Part shown: piece after piece, positions 18,754 through 28,075 of the stretch
Numbering within the stretch: position 1 is the first letter of the stretch
Layout of the letters: each line of letters begins with the position of its first letter
NCBI GenBank assembly: GCA_030549815.1
Contig: JAUQQQ010000004.1
Location: forward strand, 100,737 to 164,736
Direction of reading: 5' to 3'
DNA length: 64,000 nt
Source of the DNA: a bacterium
GTDB lineage: Bacteria; DRYD01
Translations under genes and position numbers: made by a program
The notes under the pieces: model-generated
Databases searched by the model: none
Seen by the model: the letters and a program-made list of their open reading frames with translations, nothing else
What the model was told of the DNA's origin: nothing

Positions 18754-19110
18754 TTATTCTGGCCTCAAATAGGTAAGTTTCTTCCTTCTTGGTTTCTTAA
18801 GAGGATTTCTAACAAGTTCAACTTTTTCTACATTAGGGCTATTAATCCTAAATGTTTTTTCAACCCCAACTCCTTGGACTTCTTTTCTTACGGTAAAGAA
18901 CCTGTTATAGATCGGCCCATGGATTTCAATAACAACACCTTCAAAAACCTGAACCCTACTCTTATCACCTTCAACTATTCTTTGATGTACTTTTACAATA
19001 TCTCCAACCTTAAAGTTTAATTCCTTTTTTGAAGGCAAGTATTTTTCATGTATTTCTCTAAGTAATTTATCAGGACTTTTAACAACTTTCAGTATTCTCA
19101 TTCTTTTCAT
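18754..19110 (-). CDS. rplS: 50S ribosomal protein L19
   Basis: A 118-residue protein with the full L19 pattern: FKVGDIVKVHQRIVEGDKSR, QVFEGVVIEIHG, FTVRKEVQGVGVEKTFRINSP and a C-terminal RRKKLTYLR segment. It sits at the 30S-50S interface. AAGGTGGTG precedes the ATG at good spacing. In many bacteria rplS closes a trmD operon; here no trmD, rimM or rpsP is adjacent, and rplS is instead followed by the SurA-like foldase. Confidence 0.97.
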   Translation of the reverse strand: MKRMRILKVVKSPDKLLREIHEKYLPSKKELNFKVGDIVKVHQRIVEGDKSRVQVFEGVVIEIHGPIYNRFFTVRKEVQGVGVEKTFRINSPNVEKVELVRNPLKKPRRKKLTYLRPE

Positions 19111-19192
19111 AATATCACCACCTTATTTTATAAACTTCCACATAAACGCCTAACTGTCCTCCAATTTTTCACCATAATTTTTTTTGAATATT

Positions 19193-19945
19193 TTAATGAG
19201 CAAAAAGGAGGTAAGAAAGGAGAAAATTAAGGATAAAGACAAATATGATGGATTTCATTACAGCATTGGTTACTGCTATACCAACCCCCGCACTGTTTTT
19301 AGGACAATTAAAAGCTTCAACAACAGAAACCAAAACTATAACAACAGCAAAAACTATACTTTTAATTATACCCCCTGTTAAATCACTCAATTCCAGAAAT
19401 CTTTCAATCGAATTAGCATAAGTTGAATAACTAATGTTTGCATATATTTTAGCCATAACAGCACCACCAAAAGTGCCAGAAATAATAGAAAAGATCGTTA
19501 TAATGGGCTCAGTAATTATCAGAGAAATGAGACGAGGAGTAACTAAATATTCATATATATTAACTCCCATACTTCTCAACGCATCTATCTGGTCAGTTAT
19601 TTTCATCGTTGATATTTCAGCAGCGATAGAAGAACCCGACCTACCGATTAAGACTATAGCAGTAAGCATGGGTCCAAATTCCCTTGCCATAGCAATCGCA
19701 ACCCCGCCCCCAACCATATCAGCAACACCATACCTTACCGCCTCTTTAGATAATTCTAACGAAATCACCATACCTGTAAAAGTTATTGTCAAAACAACGA
19801 TAAAAATAGAATTATAACCTAAATGCACAATCTGATAAGGTAAATCTTCCCAGTTAATCTTTAATCTGAAAATAGAATAAAAACTATTAAAGAAAACCAA
19901 AGCCAGACAACCAAAATAGTATACAAAGCTATTCAAGAGATTCAT
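19193..19945 (-). CDS. mlaE: MlaE-family phospholipid ABC transporter permease
   Basis: A 250-residue integral membrane protein with five or so helices. The MlaE signature region is complete: MAREFGPMLTAIVLIGRSGS, then AAEISTMKITDQIDALRSMG and a LVTPRLISL helix. MlaE works with an ATPase (MlaF) and an MCE protein (MlaD) to move phospholipids between inner and outer membranes. An mlaD-like gene lies at 24.6 kb in the window on the other strand, but no mlaF is present. The gene starts directly at the end of the phosphoribosyltransferase gene. Confidence 0.93.
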   Translation of the reverse strand: MNLLNSFVYYFGCLALVFFNSFYSIFRLKINWEDLPYQIVHLGYNSIFIVVLTITFTGMVISLELSKEAVRYGVADMVGGGVAIAMAREFGPMLTAIVLIGRSGSSIAAEISTMKITDQIDALRSMGVNIYEYLVTPRLISLIITEPIITIFSIISGTFGGAVMAKIYANISYSTYANSIERFLELSDLTGGIIKSIVFAVVIVLVSVVEAFNCPKNSAGVGIAVTNAVMKSIIFVFILNFLLSYLLFAH

Positions 19946-20992
19946 CTACTTTACTCTTTTTAGTCGAGGATTTTGAGTTCTCCCAGGTATTCTTCCCCTT
20001 TTTGCAATAGCCTTTCCTTCAACCTCTTTTAAATCCATCGTAAATTGTATGTTATTGAAGGAAGCTATGAAAGACCCAACACCGAATATATCTGCACCTG
20101 CTTTTTCTAAAATACTTATTCTTTCAGGATCCAAGCCCCCTGAAACCACTATCTTTATATCGCCAAACCCTTCTATTTTCAACCTTTCTTTAACTTCCCT
20201 TACCAATTCTGGTGTTACTCTTCCTCTTTCTCGTGGAGTATCCAATCTGACTCCATCCAACTTTTTACCTATTTCCCTAAAAAACTTGGCTATTCTAACA
20301 CTTTCTTCAGCTTCGTCTTTAAAAGTGTCAACTAAAATTATACGAGGGACGCTATCGTCAATATATTTATCAAATATTCTTGCTGCTTCCAAAGTATCAC
20401 CGAGGATAATAACAAAAGCGTGAGGAATGGTTCCCTTTGGTTCTCTTTTTGCTAACGAAGCACCAAGGATACAGCTAACATCGTCAGCACCACCGATCAA
20501 TGCAGATCTCTCCATAACAGGAGCAACAGAAGGATGTACAAATCGAGCGCCAAAACAAATAACTTTCTTCCCATTAGCAGCTTCTTTACACATTCTTGCA
20601 GCCGTAGCCCAACTCGAAGAAGATGCCAAAAACCCCAATATCAACGTCTCTAAATAACCAAACTCTCCATACTTTCCCTCTATTCTCATCACGACTTCAA
20701 ATGGTTCAAAAGTTTCACCTTCCTCTAAAGATTCAATCTTAACATCTTTGTTTCTTAATAAATATAGGACCTCATTTAAACCTGCAAAAACTCCTTTTTC
20801 ATTAGTAAAAATCTCAGCACAGACGTTTGTGTCTAACTTACCAATTTTTTCCAATAAATAGCTTGTTCTTACAAAATATATATCAGTAGTTAAAGCTTTA
20901 TCAATCTCCTCATGCGTTGCAGAAAAATACCTTACACTATCTATTTCCTTGTGAAGGTTCATAGAATACTCATATAAACTTTGGAAATTCAT
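19946..20992 (-). CDS. Nicotinate phosphoribosyltransferase-like enzyme
   Basis: A 348-residue enzyme of the nicotinate/quinolinate phosphoribosyltransferase superfamily, which makes nicotinate mononucleotide for NAD salvage. Supporting segments are ATHEEIDKALTTDIYFVRT at the start, CFGARFVHPSVAPVMERSA with the conserved FGxR and His, ILVDTFKDEAEESVR, the GVRLDTPRERG phosphate-binding region, and VSGGLDPERI near the C-terminus. It is shorter than the Escherichia coli type and resembles the compact archaeal/thermophile branch. It overlaps the upstream secreted-protein gene by 4 nt and abuts mlaE. Confidence 0.88.
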   Translation of the reverse strand: MNFQSLYEYSMNLHKEIDSVRYFSATHEEIDKALTTDIYFVRTSYLLEKIGKLDTNVCAEIFTNEKGVFAGLNEVLYLLRNKDVKIESLEEGETFEPFEVVMRIEGKYGEFGYLETLILGFLASSSSWATAARMCKEAANGKKVICFGARFVHPSVAPVMERSALIGGADDVSCILGASLAKREPKGTIPHAFVIILGDTLEAARIFDKYIDDSVPRIILVDTFKDEAEESVRIAKFFREIGKKLDGVRLDTPRERGRVTPELVREVKERLKIEGFGDIKIVVSGGLDPERISILEKAGADIFGVGSFIASFNNIQFTMDLKEVEGKAIAKRGRIPGRTQNPRLKRVK

Positions 20993-22047
20993 ATCGGTAT
21001 AACCTCCTCAGGCAAAGTATAAAGTATTAATTCTTCATTATTTTCAAAAACAAAATCTTTATCGATCACAAGATAATTATAAACCCAAACATTCATATCC
21101 TTAGAATAAAAAAGATAGTAAAGCTTAGAGTTAGAATAGAATATGAAACTCACATTTGGGATTGAGAAAAAAGGTCTTATTTCTGATTTAGTCCAATAAT
21201 AAACAGTTAAATTATTCTTGTTAATTACAAACAAATAGGGATTTGCAAAATAAGAGTAAAAACTTTCTATACTTCCCACTAATTTCATATTTAAATTTTG
21301 ATCGATATTATAAATATTTGCATTTTCGCCCGTCTGAAGCAAAAGATGATTTCTATCTAATAAAATAATATAGAAAACAGAATTATAAAAAACTTTAACA
21401 TTATTTTCAAAAATGTCTTTGCTAAAATCCTTTGATATATACCTTATTTTTAAAGTATAATCTTCTTGGTAAATTTGGGACAATTCTAAAGATACAAAAA
21501 AGTTATCACTTTTTAATATTTGCAATAAATTATCAGATTCTACTGTAAAAAGCGGATTAATTAATTTATCTACTTCATACACAAAAATAGCATTATTTTC
21601 ACTACCATTTTTTAATTTTTTTAAACCGATTAATTCATCTGAATAATAAACACATGTGAAAGTATCCAATTTAATCTTTTTATATTTGGTCATCTTTTCA
21701 AATATATAAATATTGTTTTTAAAAACTACGAATATATTTTGATCTTTTATAAAATTTCCCATATATTGACTTTCCTCTTTGATTTGAAAAATTTTTTGCA
21801 ATTTGTTTTTTGAAGGGAAAAGCGGTAAAAATCTTGTCTTATATAAAGTCAGAATATTAATACCACTTTCTGTTTGTTGAATAAAATAAGGTTTGTTATT
21901 ATAGTAAAAGAAATCGACGATGTTATCAATAAGAATCATCTTTTTTCCATCTTCCACTTGCACTAACGAAGAATCGATGATGAAATATTTTTCAGAACAG
22001 AACGAAAAAGATAAAATCAAAATCAAAAAGATTAATAACCTTTTCAT
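20989..22047 (-). CDS. Secreted protein of unknown function, propeller-like
   Basis: A 352-residue protein with an N-terminal signal peptide (MKRLLIFLILILSFSFC). A Cys ends this peptide but the preceding residues do not fit a standard lipobox. The body is beta-rich with many Tyr, Phe, Ile and Lys and repeated hydrophobic strand pairs such as LYKTRFLPLFP, NIYIFEKMTKYK and LFVINKNNLTVYYW, which suggests a propeller. No enzymatic motif is visible. It is the first gene of the minus-strand block and faces the ubiE/menG gene across a 118-nt divergent gap that must hold both promoters. Confidence 0.6.
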   Translation of the reverse strand: MKRLLIFLILILSFSFCSEKYFIIDSSLVQVEDGKKMILIDNIVDFFYYNNKPYFIQQTESGINILTLYKTRFLPLFPSKNKLQKIFQIKEESQYMGNFIKDQNIFVVFKNNIYIFEKMTKYKKIKLDTFTCVYYSDELIGLKKLKNGSENNAIFVYEVDKLINPLFTVESDNLLQILKSDNFFVSLELSQIYQEDYTLKIRYISKDFSKDIFENNVKVFYNSVFYIILLDRNHLLLQTGENANIYNIDQNLNMKLVGSIESFYSYFANPYLFVINKNNLTVYYWTKSEIRPFFSIPNVSFIFYSNSKLYYLFYSKDMNVWVYNYLVIDKDFVFENNEELILYTLPEEVIPI

Positions 22048-22165
22048 CTTATGGAAATATTTCTATACGAACAAAATAACAACCTTCAGAAAGGTAAGGG
22101 AGAAAAAATAGAGAAAAATATAGAAAAGATAAGTAAAAGATAAACCAAAGAGAAGGAGAAAGGTA

Positions 22166-22861
22166 ATGGAGCTAAAAAAAATATCCAAAGCTTTTGATAT
22201 ACTATCAAAAGCATATGACTTAATTAGTTATACAATGAGCCTTGGTGTTACGATATACTGGAGAAAAAGATTAATAGACGAAAGTGTAAAACTAATTAAA
22301 AGTGAAACCAAATACATTTTAGACTTATGCACAGGAACAGGCGATATAGCAATCGGAATATACAAAAAATCACAAAACCAGAATATAAAAATAATAGGCT
22401 TTGACGCTTCATTCGGAATGCTAAAAAAATTCATAGAAAAATCACCAAATAGAGAAAACTTAATCCCCATCTTAGGAGATATATCCCAAATGCCTTTTAA
22501 AAACAAATCATTTGATATATCAACCATGTCATTCGGAGCAAGAAGCTTATTCGAAGGAGAAAAAGATTTCTCCACATACTTAAAAGAAATACACCGAATA
22601 TCCAAAAGATTACTTAATTTAGAAACATCACATCCTAAAAACCCAATAATAAAAGCTCTTTACAAATCTTACCTATACTTCATTATTGTAATTTTAGGGA
22701 GCATATTTTTCCCTCATTATAACAGAGAATACTACAGAACGATAATGACTTTTCCTAACTACGAAAGATTTTCAGAAATACTAAAACAAATAGGATATGA
22801 TAAAGTAGAAGCAATACCTTTATTTTGGGGAATGGCAGCAATACACATAGCCTATGAGTAA
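22166..22861 (+). CDS. UbiE/MenG-type quinone methyltransferase
   Basis: A 231-residue S-adenosylmethionine-dependent methyltransferase. Motif I is LDLCTGTGDIAIGI near residue 52-65. The family segment SKAYDLISYTMSLGVTIYWR at the start and FDISTMSFGARSLF near 118 match UbiE/MenG, which methylates demethylmenaquinone or a ubiquinone precursor. GFDASFGML marks the acidic SAM-contacting region. A good GGAGAAAGG precedes the ATG. It leads the plus-strand operon and overlaps the next small gene by 8 nt. Menaquinone is the more likely product in such a lineage, but the sequence does not decide. Confidence 0.85.
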   Translation: MELKKISKAFDILSKAYDLISYTMSLGVTIYWRKRLIDESVKLIKSETKYILDLCTGTGDIAIGIYKKSQNQNIKIIGFDASFGMLKKFIEKSPNRENLIPILGDISQMPFKNKSFDISTMSFGARSLFEGEKDFSTYLKEIHRISKRLLNLETSHPKNPIIKALYKSYLYFIIVILGSIFFPHYNREYYRTIMTFPNYERFSEILKQIGYDKVEAIPLFWGMAAIHIAYE

Positions 22862-23267
22862 ATACTTAGATAAAATAGCAGAAATAATAGAAAATATTGA
22901 AAAAGTCCAACAAGAGCTATTAGTAGAACAAAAAATGATGAAAAACCTTATCTCTTTACTTAATCAATTTTCGGGAACAACAAAAAGCAAAACAATAGAC
23001 CTTGATGATCCTGTCGTAAAAAAAGCAAAAGAAGTACTGTTAAAGCTTATTACATCACTACAGGAAGAATACTACAGATTGGATTTATTGGAACCTGATG
23101 AAAAATGGGCACAATTCCACGAAAAATTTAAACAATCTCTAAAAACCCAAATCGAAGGATACAAAGAAATATTCTTAGTATTTACAGATGGAAATATTAC
23201 ACATATAAAAGTTGGAAGTATGAAAGTAGAACAAGGATTGAAAATGATAGATATAGATGATGATTAA
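22854..23267 (+). CDS. Small acidic coiled-coil protein, unknown
   Basis: A 137-residue soluble protein that I do not recognise. The first 50 residues form an amphipathic helix with heptad character (KIAEIIENIEKVQQELLVEQ). The middle is charged and the end forms a short beta pair (EIFLVFTDGNITHIKVG) followed by an acidic tail. It overlaps ubiE/menG upstream by 8 nt and dnaB downstream by 11 nt, so it is translated together with them and is very likely a real gene. A replication role is possible by position only. Confidence 0.75.
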   Translation: MSKYLDKIAEIIENIEKVQQELLVEQKMMKNLISLLNQFSGTTKSKTIDLDDPVVKKAKEVLLKLITSLQEEYYRLDLLEPDEKWAQFHEKFKQSLKTQIEGYKEIFLVFTDGNITHIKVGSMKVEQGLKMIDIDDD

Positions 23268-24591
23268 AAATTTATCAGAAAATTATTTACCTAACGACAT
23301 ACAAGCAGAAAAAGCACTGCTTTCTTCTATAATCTTTAACCCTTCAATAGTTAGCCAAGTTATAGAAAAGATAGATGTAGATGATTTCTTTTGGCCCGAA
23401 AATAAAGCCATATACAAAGCAATACTAAGCTTATATGAAAAAAATATTCCAATAGATATCGTATCAATAACAAATGAAATAAAACACTTAAAATTAGAAA
23501 GCGAGTTAGAATTTGCAGGAGGATTTGAATATTTAGCATCACTATTGGAATTAGTATCTGTCGTTAAATCACACCATCATTATATAGAAATAATAAAATC
23601 AAAAAGCATAAGGACTAAAATAATAAAAGCAGCACTGGAAACAATACAAGATACTTATAATGAAGAGTATAACATTAATACCATTCTTGACAAAGCTCAA
23701 CGAAGAATAATGGATATATCATATACAACTAAATCCCAAGATTATCATAGCTTATCCGACATACTTGCAAACGTTTTAGAAAATATTGAAACAATAGCAG
23801 AAGAAGGAGTGGTTGGAATACCCACAGGATTTGAAGATTTAGATAAAATGACGTCTGGTTTACAAAGAGGAGATTTAATAATAGTGGCAGCAAGACCAAG
23901 TATGGGTAAAACAGCATTCGCAATCAATTTGGCATATAATATAGTCATAAAATCCAAACAACCTGTGATATTTTTCTCAATAGAGATGTCTAAAGAGCAA
24001 ATAGCTCAGAGATTTCTTTCTCTTGAATCAAGCGTGCCGTTAGCAAAAATAAGAAACGCAACTTTAACAATACAAGATATGGATAGATTAGCAGAAGCAA
24101 TATCCATACTTTCAGAACAACCACTGTTTATAGATGATTCTCCCAATTTAACAACAATAGATATTAGGATAAAAAGTAGGAAATTGAAAGTTGAAAAAAA
24201 ACAGTTAGGAGCAATATTTATTGATTACTTGCAATTAATAAAAGGAGAGGATAGGTACGAATCAAGAGTGCAAGAATTATCAGAAATATCCAGATCTCTA
24301 AAAGCATTAGCCAAAGAATTGAATGTGCCTGTGGTAGCACTATCACAATTATCAAGAGAAGTAGAAAAAAGGACAGACAAAAGACCATTACTTTCAGATT
24401 TAAGAGAAAGTGGAGCAATAGAACAAGAAGCAGATTTAGTAATGTTTTTATACAGAGATGATTACTATAACAAAGATTCAAAAAAAGCTAATTTAACAGA
24501 AGTGATAATAGCAAAACAGAGAAACGGACCTACAGGGTCCATAATCCTTTACTTTGCTAAAGATATACTTAAGTTCTTCCCAACAACATAA
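23257..24591 (+). CDS. dnaB: Replicative DNA helicase DnaB
   Basis: A 444-residue hexameric helicase that unwinds DNA at the replication fork. The N-terminal primase-interacting domain begins with LPNDIQAEKALLSSIIF. The RecA-like domain has Walker A (ARPSMGKTAFAINLAYN) near residue 210, FFSIEMSKEQIAQR, the Walker B region (LGAIFIDYLQLIKG) and LSQLSREVEKR with its arginine finger area, ending in EQEADLVMFLYRDDYY. Length is normal and there is no intein. Two adjacent ATG codons (23257 and 23260) are possible starts. It overlaps the genes on both sides, the downstream one by TAATG. Confidence 0.96.
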   Translation: MMIKNLSENYLPNDIQAEKALLSSIIFNPSIVSQVIEKIDVDDFFWPENKAIYKAILSLYEKNIPIDIVSITNEIKHLKLESELEFAGGFEYLASLLELVSVVKSHHHYIEIIKSKSIRTKIIKAALETIQDTYNEEYNINTILDKAQRRIMDISYTTKSQDYHSLSDILANVLENIETIAEEGVVGIPTGFEDLDKMTSGLQRGDLIIVAARPSMGKTAFAINLAYNIVIKSKQPVIFFSIEMSKEQIAQRFLSLESSVPLAKIRNATLTIQDMDRLAEAISILSEQPLFIDDSPNLTTIDIRIKSRKLKVEKKQLGAIFIDYLQLIKGEDRYESRVQELSEISRSLKALAKELNVPVVALSQLSREVEKRTDKRPLLSDLRESGAIEQEADLVMFLYRDDYYNKDSKKANLTEVIIAKQRNGPTGSIILYFAKDILKFFPTT

Positions 24592-26045
24592 TGGAATACT
24601 CAAAAAATACGATTTTAAAAATAGGTTGGATGTTCCTATTAACTGTAGCATCCATTTTTCTAATCGCATTTTTCTTAGGAAAATTAGAAGATAAAGACAA
24701 GTACTATACACTCTACTTAATTTTCAAAGATGTGTCAGGACTATCTGAAGGATCAAAAGTATATATGGCAGGCGTTAATATAGGTGAAGTTAAAGAAGTT
24801 TCTTTCGAGAAAGACTACAAAGTAAAAGTAAAAATATGGATTGAAAAAAAATACCTAATTCCCAAAAACTCTATTTTCTATATTGCAGGTAATATAATGT
24901 CAGAAAGATATCTATATATAGAACCAATACCATCTTCGCAATACTATAAAGATGGAGATATAGAAAGTAAAAATACTTATCCAATGATAGATTGGTACCA
25001 AGTATTAAAACAAACATACTTGGCATTCCAAGATCTACAAAACACTGCAATATATTTTAAACAAACATTACAAGCAATGGAACTACCCCAAAAAGTTAAC
25101 ACAATAACCAATGACTTAAGATTACTTATTTATGATACAAGAAAGGATATAAACTACCTAACATCGGTCCTCGATAGAAATATATCAATAATATCAACAA
25201 ACATTAATCTTTTACTTATCTCATCAAGAATGACAGTAGAAAACATAAATTCTAAAGTAGATGTAATAGGTAATAATTTAGCAAAATCCACTTCAACGAT
25301 AGACAAAATATTAACCGAAAACAAGGAAGACATAAGACAAATAGTTATTGGTATAAAGCAAACATCACAAAACCTATATGATATTACTTACGAAATAAGG
25401 GATTTTGTTAAAAATACAGATGTAAAAGAAGATCTAAAAGAAACTATAAAAAACCTAAAAAGGATGTCAAAAAGTTTAGCAAATTCAGCAGAGCAAGTTG
25501 AGGATTTAGTTAAAGATAAAAAATTAAAAGAAGACCTAAAAGTATCTATCTCAAAATTAAGAGAAGTAATAGAGGTGACAGACTTCTTGTTAACCCCTGC
25601 AAAGAAATTAAAAGAAGAAACGATGAAACAGGAAGATTTCAGATTTGCAAGCGTAAATGCATATATAGAAAGCATAGAGGATAAACAAGATAATCCAGCA
25701 GTTAGTTTAGATGTAGATATTTTTCCAAATTCCAAGCAAGGCTATAGAGTTGGAATATTTGACTTGGGAAAAACTTCAAGACTTAATTTACAATTGACGT
25801 ATTGGAATGAAAAGATGGATACACGATACAGGATGGGGCTATTCTATTCTGAATTGGGAGTAGGAATAGATAAAAAATTATCGGATAAATTCTATTTTAC
25901 AGCCGAACTTGTAAAACCTTCTGACATCCAACTTAACACATTCGTTGATTATAGGATCTTCTCAAATGGATATTTGAGAGTTGGATACAGAGATGTATTA
26001 ACGAAGGACAGAAAACTAAATATTGGAACATACTTTAAATTCTGA
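24591..26045 (+). CDS. MCE/MlaD-family lipid transport protein with outer-membrane-like C-terminus
   Basis: A 484-residue protein. One membrane helix (about residues 12-30) anchors it, followed by a single MCE domain (FKDVSGLSEGSKVYMAGVN and IGEVKEV, with MSERYLYIEP at its end). A long helical region with heptad repeats occupies about 130-350 and could bridge the periplasm. The last 110 residues alternate short strands and end in Phe (NIGTYFKF), like the terminal strand of outer-membrane proteins. MCE proteins carry lipids between membranes with MlaE, whose gene lies at 19.2 kb. Start and stop overlap dnaB and yvcK by one base each. Confidence 0.88.
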   Translation: MEYSKNTILKIGWMFLLTVASIFLIAFFLGKLEDKDKYYTLYLIFKDVSGLSEGSKVYMAGVNIGEVKEVSFEKDYKVKVKIWIEKKYLIPKNSIFYIAGNIMSERYLYIEPIPSSQYYKDGDIESKNTYPMIDWYQVLKQTYLAFQDLQNTAIYFKQTLQAMELPQKVNTITNDLRLLIYDTRKDINYLTSVLDRNISIISTNINLLLISSRMTVENINSKVDVIGNNLAKSTSTIDKILTENKEDIRQIVIGIKQTSQNLYDITYEIRDFVKNTDVKEDLKETIKNLKRMSKSLANSAEQVEDLVKDKKLKEDLKVSISKLREVIEVTDFLLTPAKKLKEETMKQEDFRFASVNAYIESIEDKQDNPAVSLDVDIFPNSKQGYRVGIFDLGKTSRLNLQLTYWNEKMDTRYRMGLFYSELGVGIDKKLSDKFYFTAELVKPSDIQLNTFVDYRIFSNGYLRVGYRDVLTKDRKLNIGTYFKF

Positions 26046-27019
26046 TGAAAATAGTTTTAATAGGTGGAGGAAGTGGGATTTCATCAGTACTTAGAGGTTT
26101 AAAATTTTTTGATGAATTCGATATATATTCTATATCGACGCCAACAGACGATGGTGGATCAACTGGGAAAATATTGAAAATATATGACGATGTTATACCT
26201 TTGGGGGATATGAGGAATTGCATCGCAAGTTTAGCAGAAGACCCTATTTTAGAAGAACTACTTCAATACAGATTCGATAAAGCAGAATTGAATCAGCATG
26301 CACTTGGAAACCTTATCCTACTTGCAATATTTAAACTGTCAAAAAATGACATTAACGAATTTACTGAAAAAATTTATAGGTTGTTTAGGATAAAGGGAAA
26401 ATCATTGATTTCTTGCAAGAAAAGAGGAATATTAGTAGCGAGACTTAGTAATGGGGAAATTGTAAAAGGGGAAACCTATATAAATGAAATAATAGATAAA
26501 ACAAGTTTGGAGATAGAAAGAGTTTGTTTAGAGGAAATAAATGATGACGATGTAAATCCTTTAGCATTAGAAGCGATAAAAGAAGCAGATATAATCGTGT
26601 TAGGCCCAGGAAGTATTTATTCCAGCATAGTTGCAAACTTTTTAGTTAAACCAATATTGGAAGAATACCAAAAATCCAAGGCATTAAAAATATTTATCTC
26701 CAACATCGTTAATCAACCAAATGAATGTATAAAAAATAAACTTTCGGAATATATAGAAATACTTAACAAATATCACATAAACTTCGATTTTACCTTATTT
26801 AATAACTGTCCTATAAATCCCAAAATTCTTGAGAAATACCTACAAAAGGACAAAAGATATAGGTTAATAGAAAAAGACATACAAGATGAAAGGATAATAG
26901 AAAGCGATTTAATTTCTCAAGAGGGTGACTTCATAAGACACGATGGTAAAAAAGTAGCCAAAGTTATACTAAAAATCATAGATGATGCAAGAAAAATCCC
27001 ATCAAAATTTATTAATTAA
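26045..27019 (+). CDS. yvcK: YvcK/CofD-like protein (gluconeogenesis factor family)
   Basis: A 324-residue protein of the CofD-related YvcK family. The N-terminal Rossmann glycine loop is VLIGGGSGISSVLRGLK, followed by TPTDDGGSTGKI, PLGDMRNCIASLAED and ADIIVLGPGSIYSS, all diagnostic. In Bacillus it binds UDP-sugars and influences cell wall precursor formation and growth on gluconeogenic carbon sources. In many genomes it neighbours whiA and rapZ; here it sits between mlaD and channel-related genes. Its last 38 nt overlap the broken channel gene. Confidence 0.93.
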   Translation: MKIVLIGGGSGISSVLRGLKFFDEFDIYSISTPTDDGGSTGKILKIYDDVIPLGDMRNCIASLAEDPILEELLQYRFDKAELNQHALGNLILLAIFKLSKNDINEFTEKIYRLFRIKGKSLISCKKRGILVARLSNGEIVKGETYINEIIDKTSLEIERVCLEEINDDDVNPLALEAIKEADIIVLGPGSIYSSIVANFLVKPILEEYQKSKALKIFISNIVNQPNECIKNKLSEYIEILNKYHINFDFTLFNNCPINPKILEKYLQKDKRYRLIEKDIQDERIIESDLISQEGDFIRHDGKKVAKVILKIIDDARKIPSKFIN

Positions 27020-27519
27020 TCACAAAACAAATTCTTTAAGTTTATTTTTGTCAAGATTAAATTATAATCGATTCTTTAATTTTTCTTACAATTTCTTAGC
27101 TTTCATTTCAGTTTTTTATGTTATTTTTGTTCTTATAAACCATGAAATAACACAGGCAATAGTTATACTTGACTTAATGTTTCTTTTTCTTTTTTCATTT
27201 GAATTGATAGTAAGGTATTTTTCAGTAAGGAATTTGAAAAAATTTTGGAAGATATACTATTTGGACATTATAGCATTAATAGGATGGATACCACTTTGTA
27301 ATAACGGTTTTACTAATAATTTTTTCTTCATTGATATTAAGTTTTTTGTTAAAACAAGATTCGATAGAATCTTTGTATTGGAGTTTATACGTAATATTTG
27401 CAGGAGAAATACCAGAAGGGTTGCAAAATAAGAATACATTTTGGATAGGAATGATGCTAATAGCGTCGAATAGTTTATTATTAGCAGGTATAATCGGTTT
27501 ACATTATGGAAAAATTTAA
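26982..27519 (+). pseudogene. Voltage-gated-like cation channel, frameshifted
   Basis: Two open segments in different frames together resemble one ion channel. The first (26982-27431) encodes three membrane helices: FFNFSYNFLAFISVFYVIF, IVILDLMFLFLFSFELIVRYF and YYLDIIALIGWIP, the usual S1-S3 pattern. The second frame, open from about 27283 to 27519, encodes a helix (ITVLLIIFSSLILSFLL), a pore-like ESLYWSLYVIFAGEIPEG and a last helix (MMLIASNSLLLAGIIGL). No arginine-rich S4 helix is seen between S3 and the next helix, so an out-of-frame deletion around 27280-27300 is likely. The filter lacks a normal TVGYG. Sequencing error and programmed shifting are alternatives. Confidence 0.6.
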
Positions 27520-28075
27520 AAATATAACTGATTTTGATAACCTACCAAATAGTGAAAACTTAGTCATTATATTTAATAATGAAATAATAGAAACAAAAGT
27601 AGCAATAATAAGCCAAATGAATGATGAAGATTACAAATCCTTGATTTTACTTTTAGAAAATCTTAAAAATTTTGAAATAGTTAATCATAATACTTATATA
27701 TATCATAAAGATACAAACACAGCATTTATAGCGATGAATATCCTAAATTACTTGGGTAAAGATTTTGCAAGAAAAAAATTGTTCGTATTAACAAATACAG
27801 ATATAGTTAATATTCCAAATGCTCATGTAGTAAGAAGTTACGAAATAATTTCCAAATTAATAAACATAGAAATATCAATTCCACATATAGGATTGGTTGA
27901 ACAATTCCTACTCTCTTTTCATAACAGATTAAAAGAAATACCTGTATATGGTTGCACATTAATAGGATATTTAGACATAGATAACAAATTCATAAACCTC
28001 TTACCAATGTATCAAAAAGTAGATGAAAAAATAATAGAATATTCTCAAATAAAAAGTTTCTTAGTAATGAAATGA
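27506..28075 (+). CDS. Unknown protein, possible channel regulatory domain
   Basis: A 189-residue soluble protein that I cannot assign with confidence. It has alternating strands and helices (ENLVIIFNNEIIETKVAII, then SLILLLENLKNFEIV, KKLFVLTNTDIVNIPNAHVV), reminiscent of an RCK/TrkA-N-like Rossmann fold. It overlaps the end of the broken channel gene by 14 nt and has no Shine-Dalgarno sequence, so it may once have been the cytoplasmic part of that channel. It overlaps kup by 4 nt (ATGA). Potassium-related function is inferred from both neighbours only. Confidence 0.6.
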   Translation: MEKFKNITDFDNLPNSENLVIIFNNEIIETKVAIISQMNDEDYKSLILLLENLKNFEIVNHNTYIYHKDTNTAFIAMNILNYLGKDFARKKLFVLTNTDIVNIPNAHVVRSYEIISKLINIEISIPHIGLVEQFLLSFHNRLKEIPVYGCTLIGYLDIDNKFINLLPMYQKVDEKIIEYSQIKSFLVMK

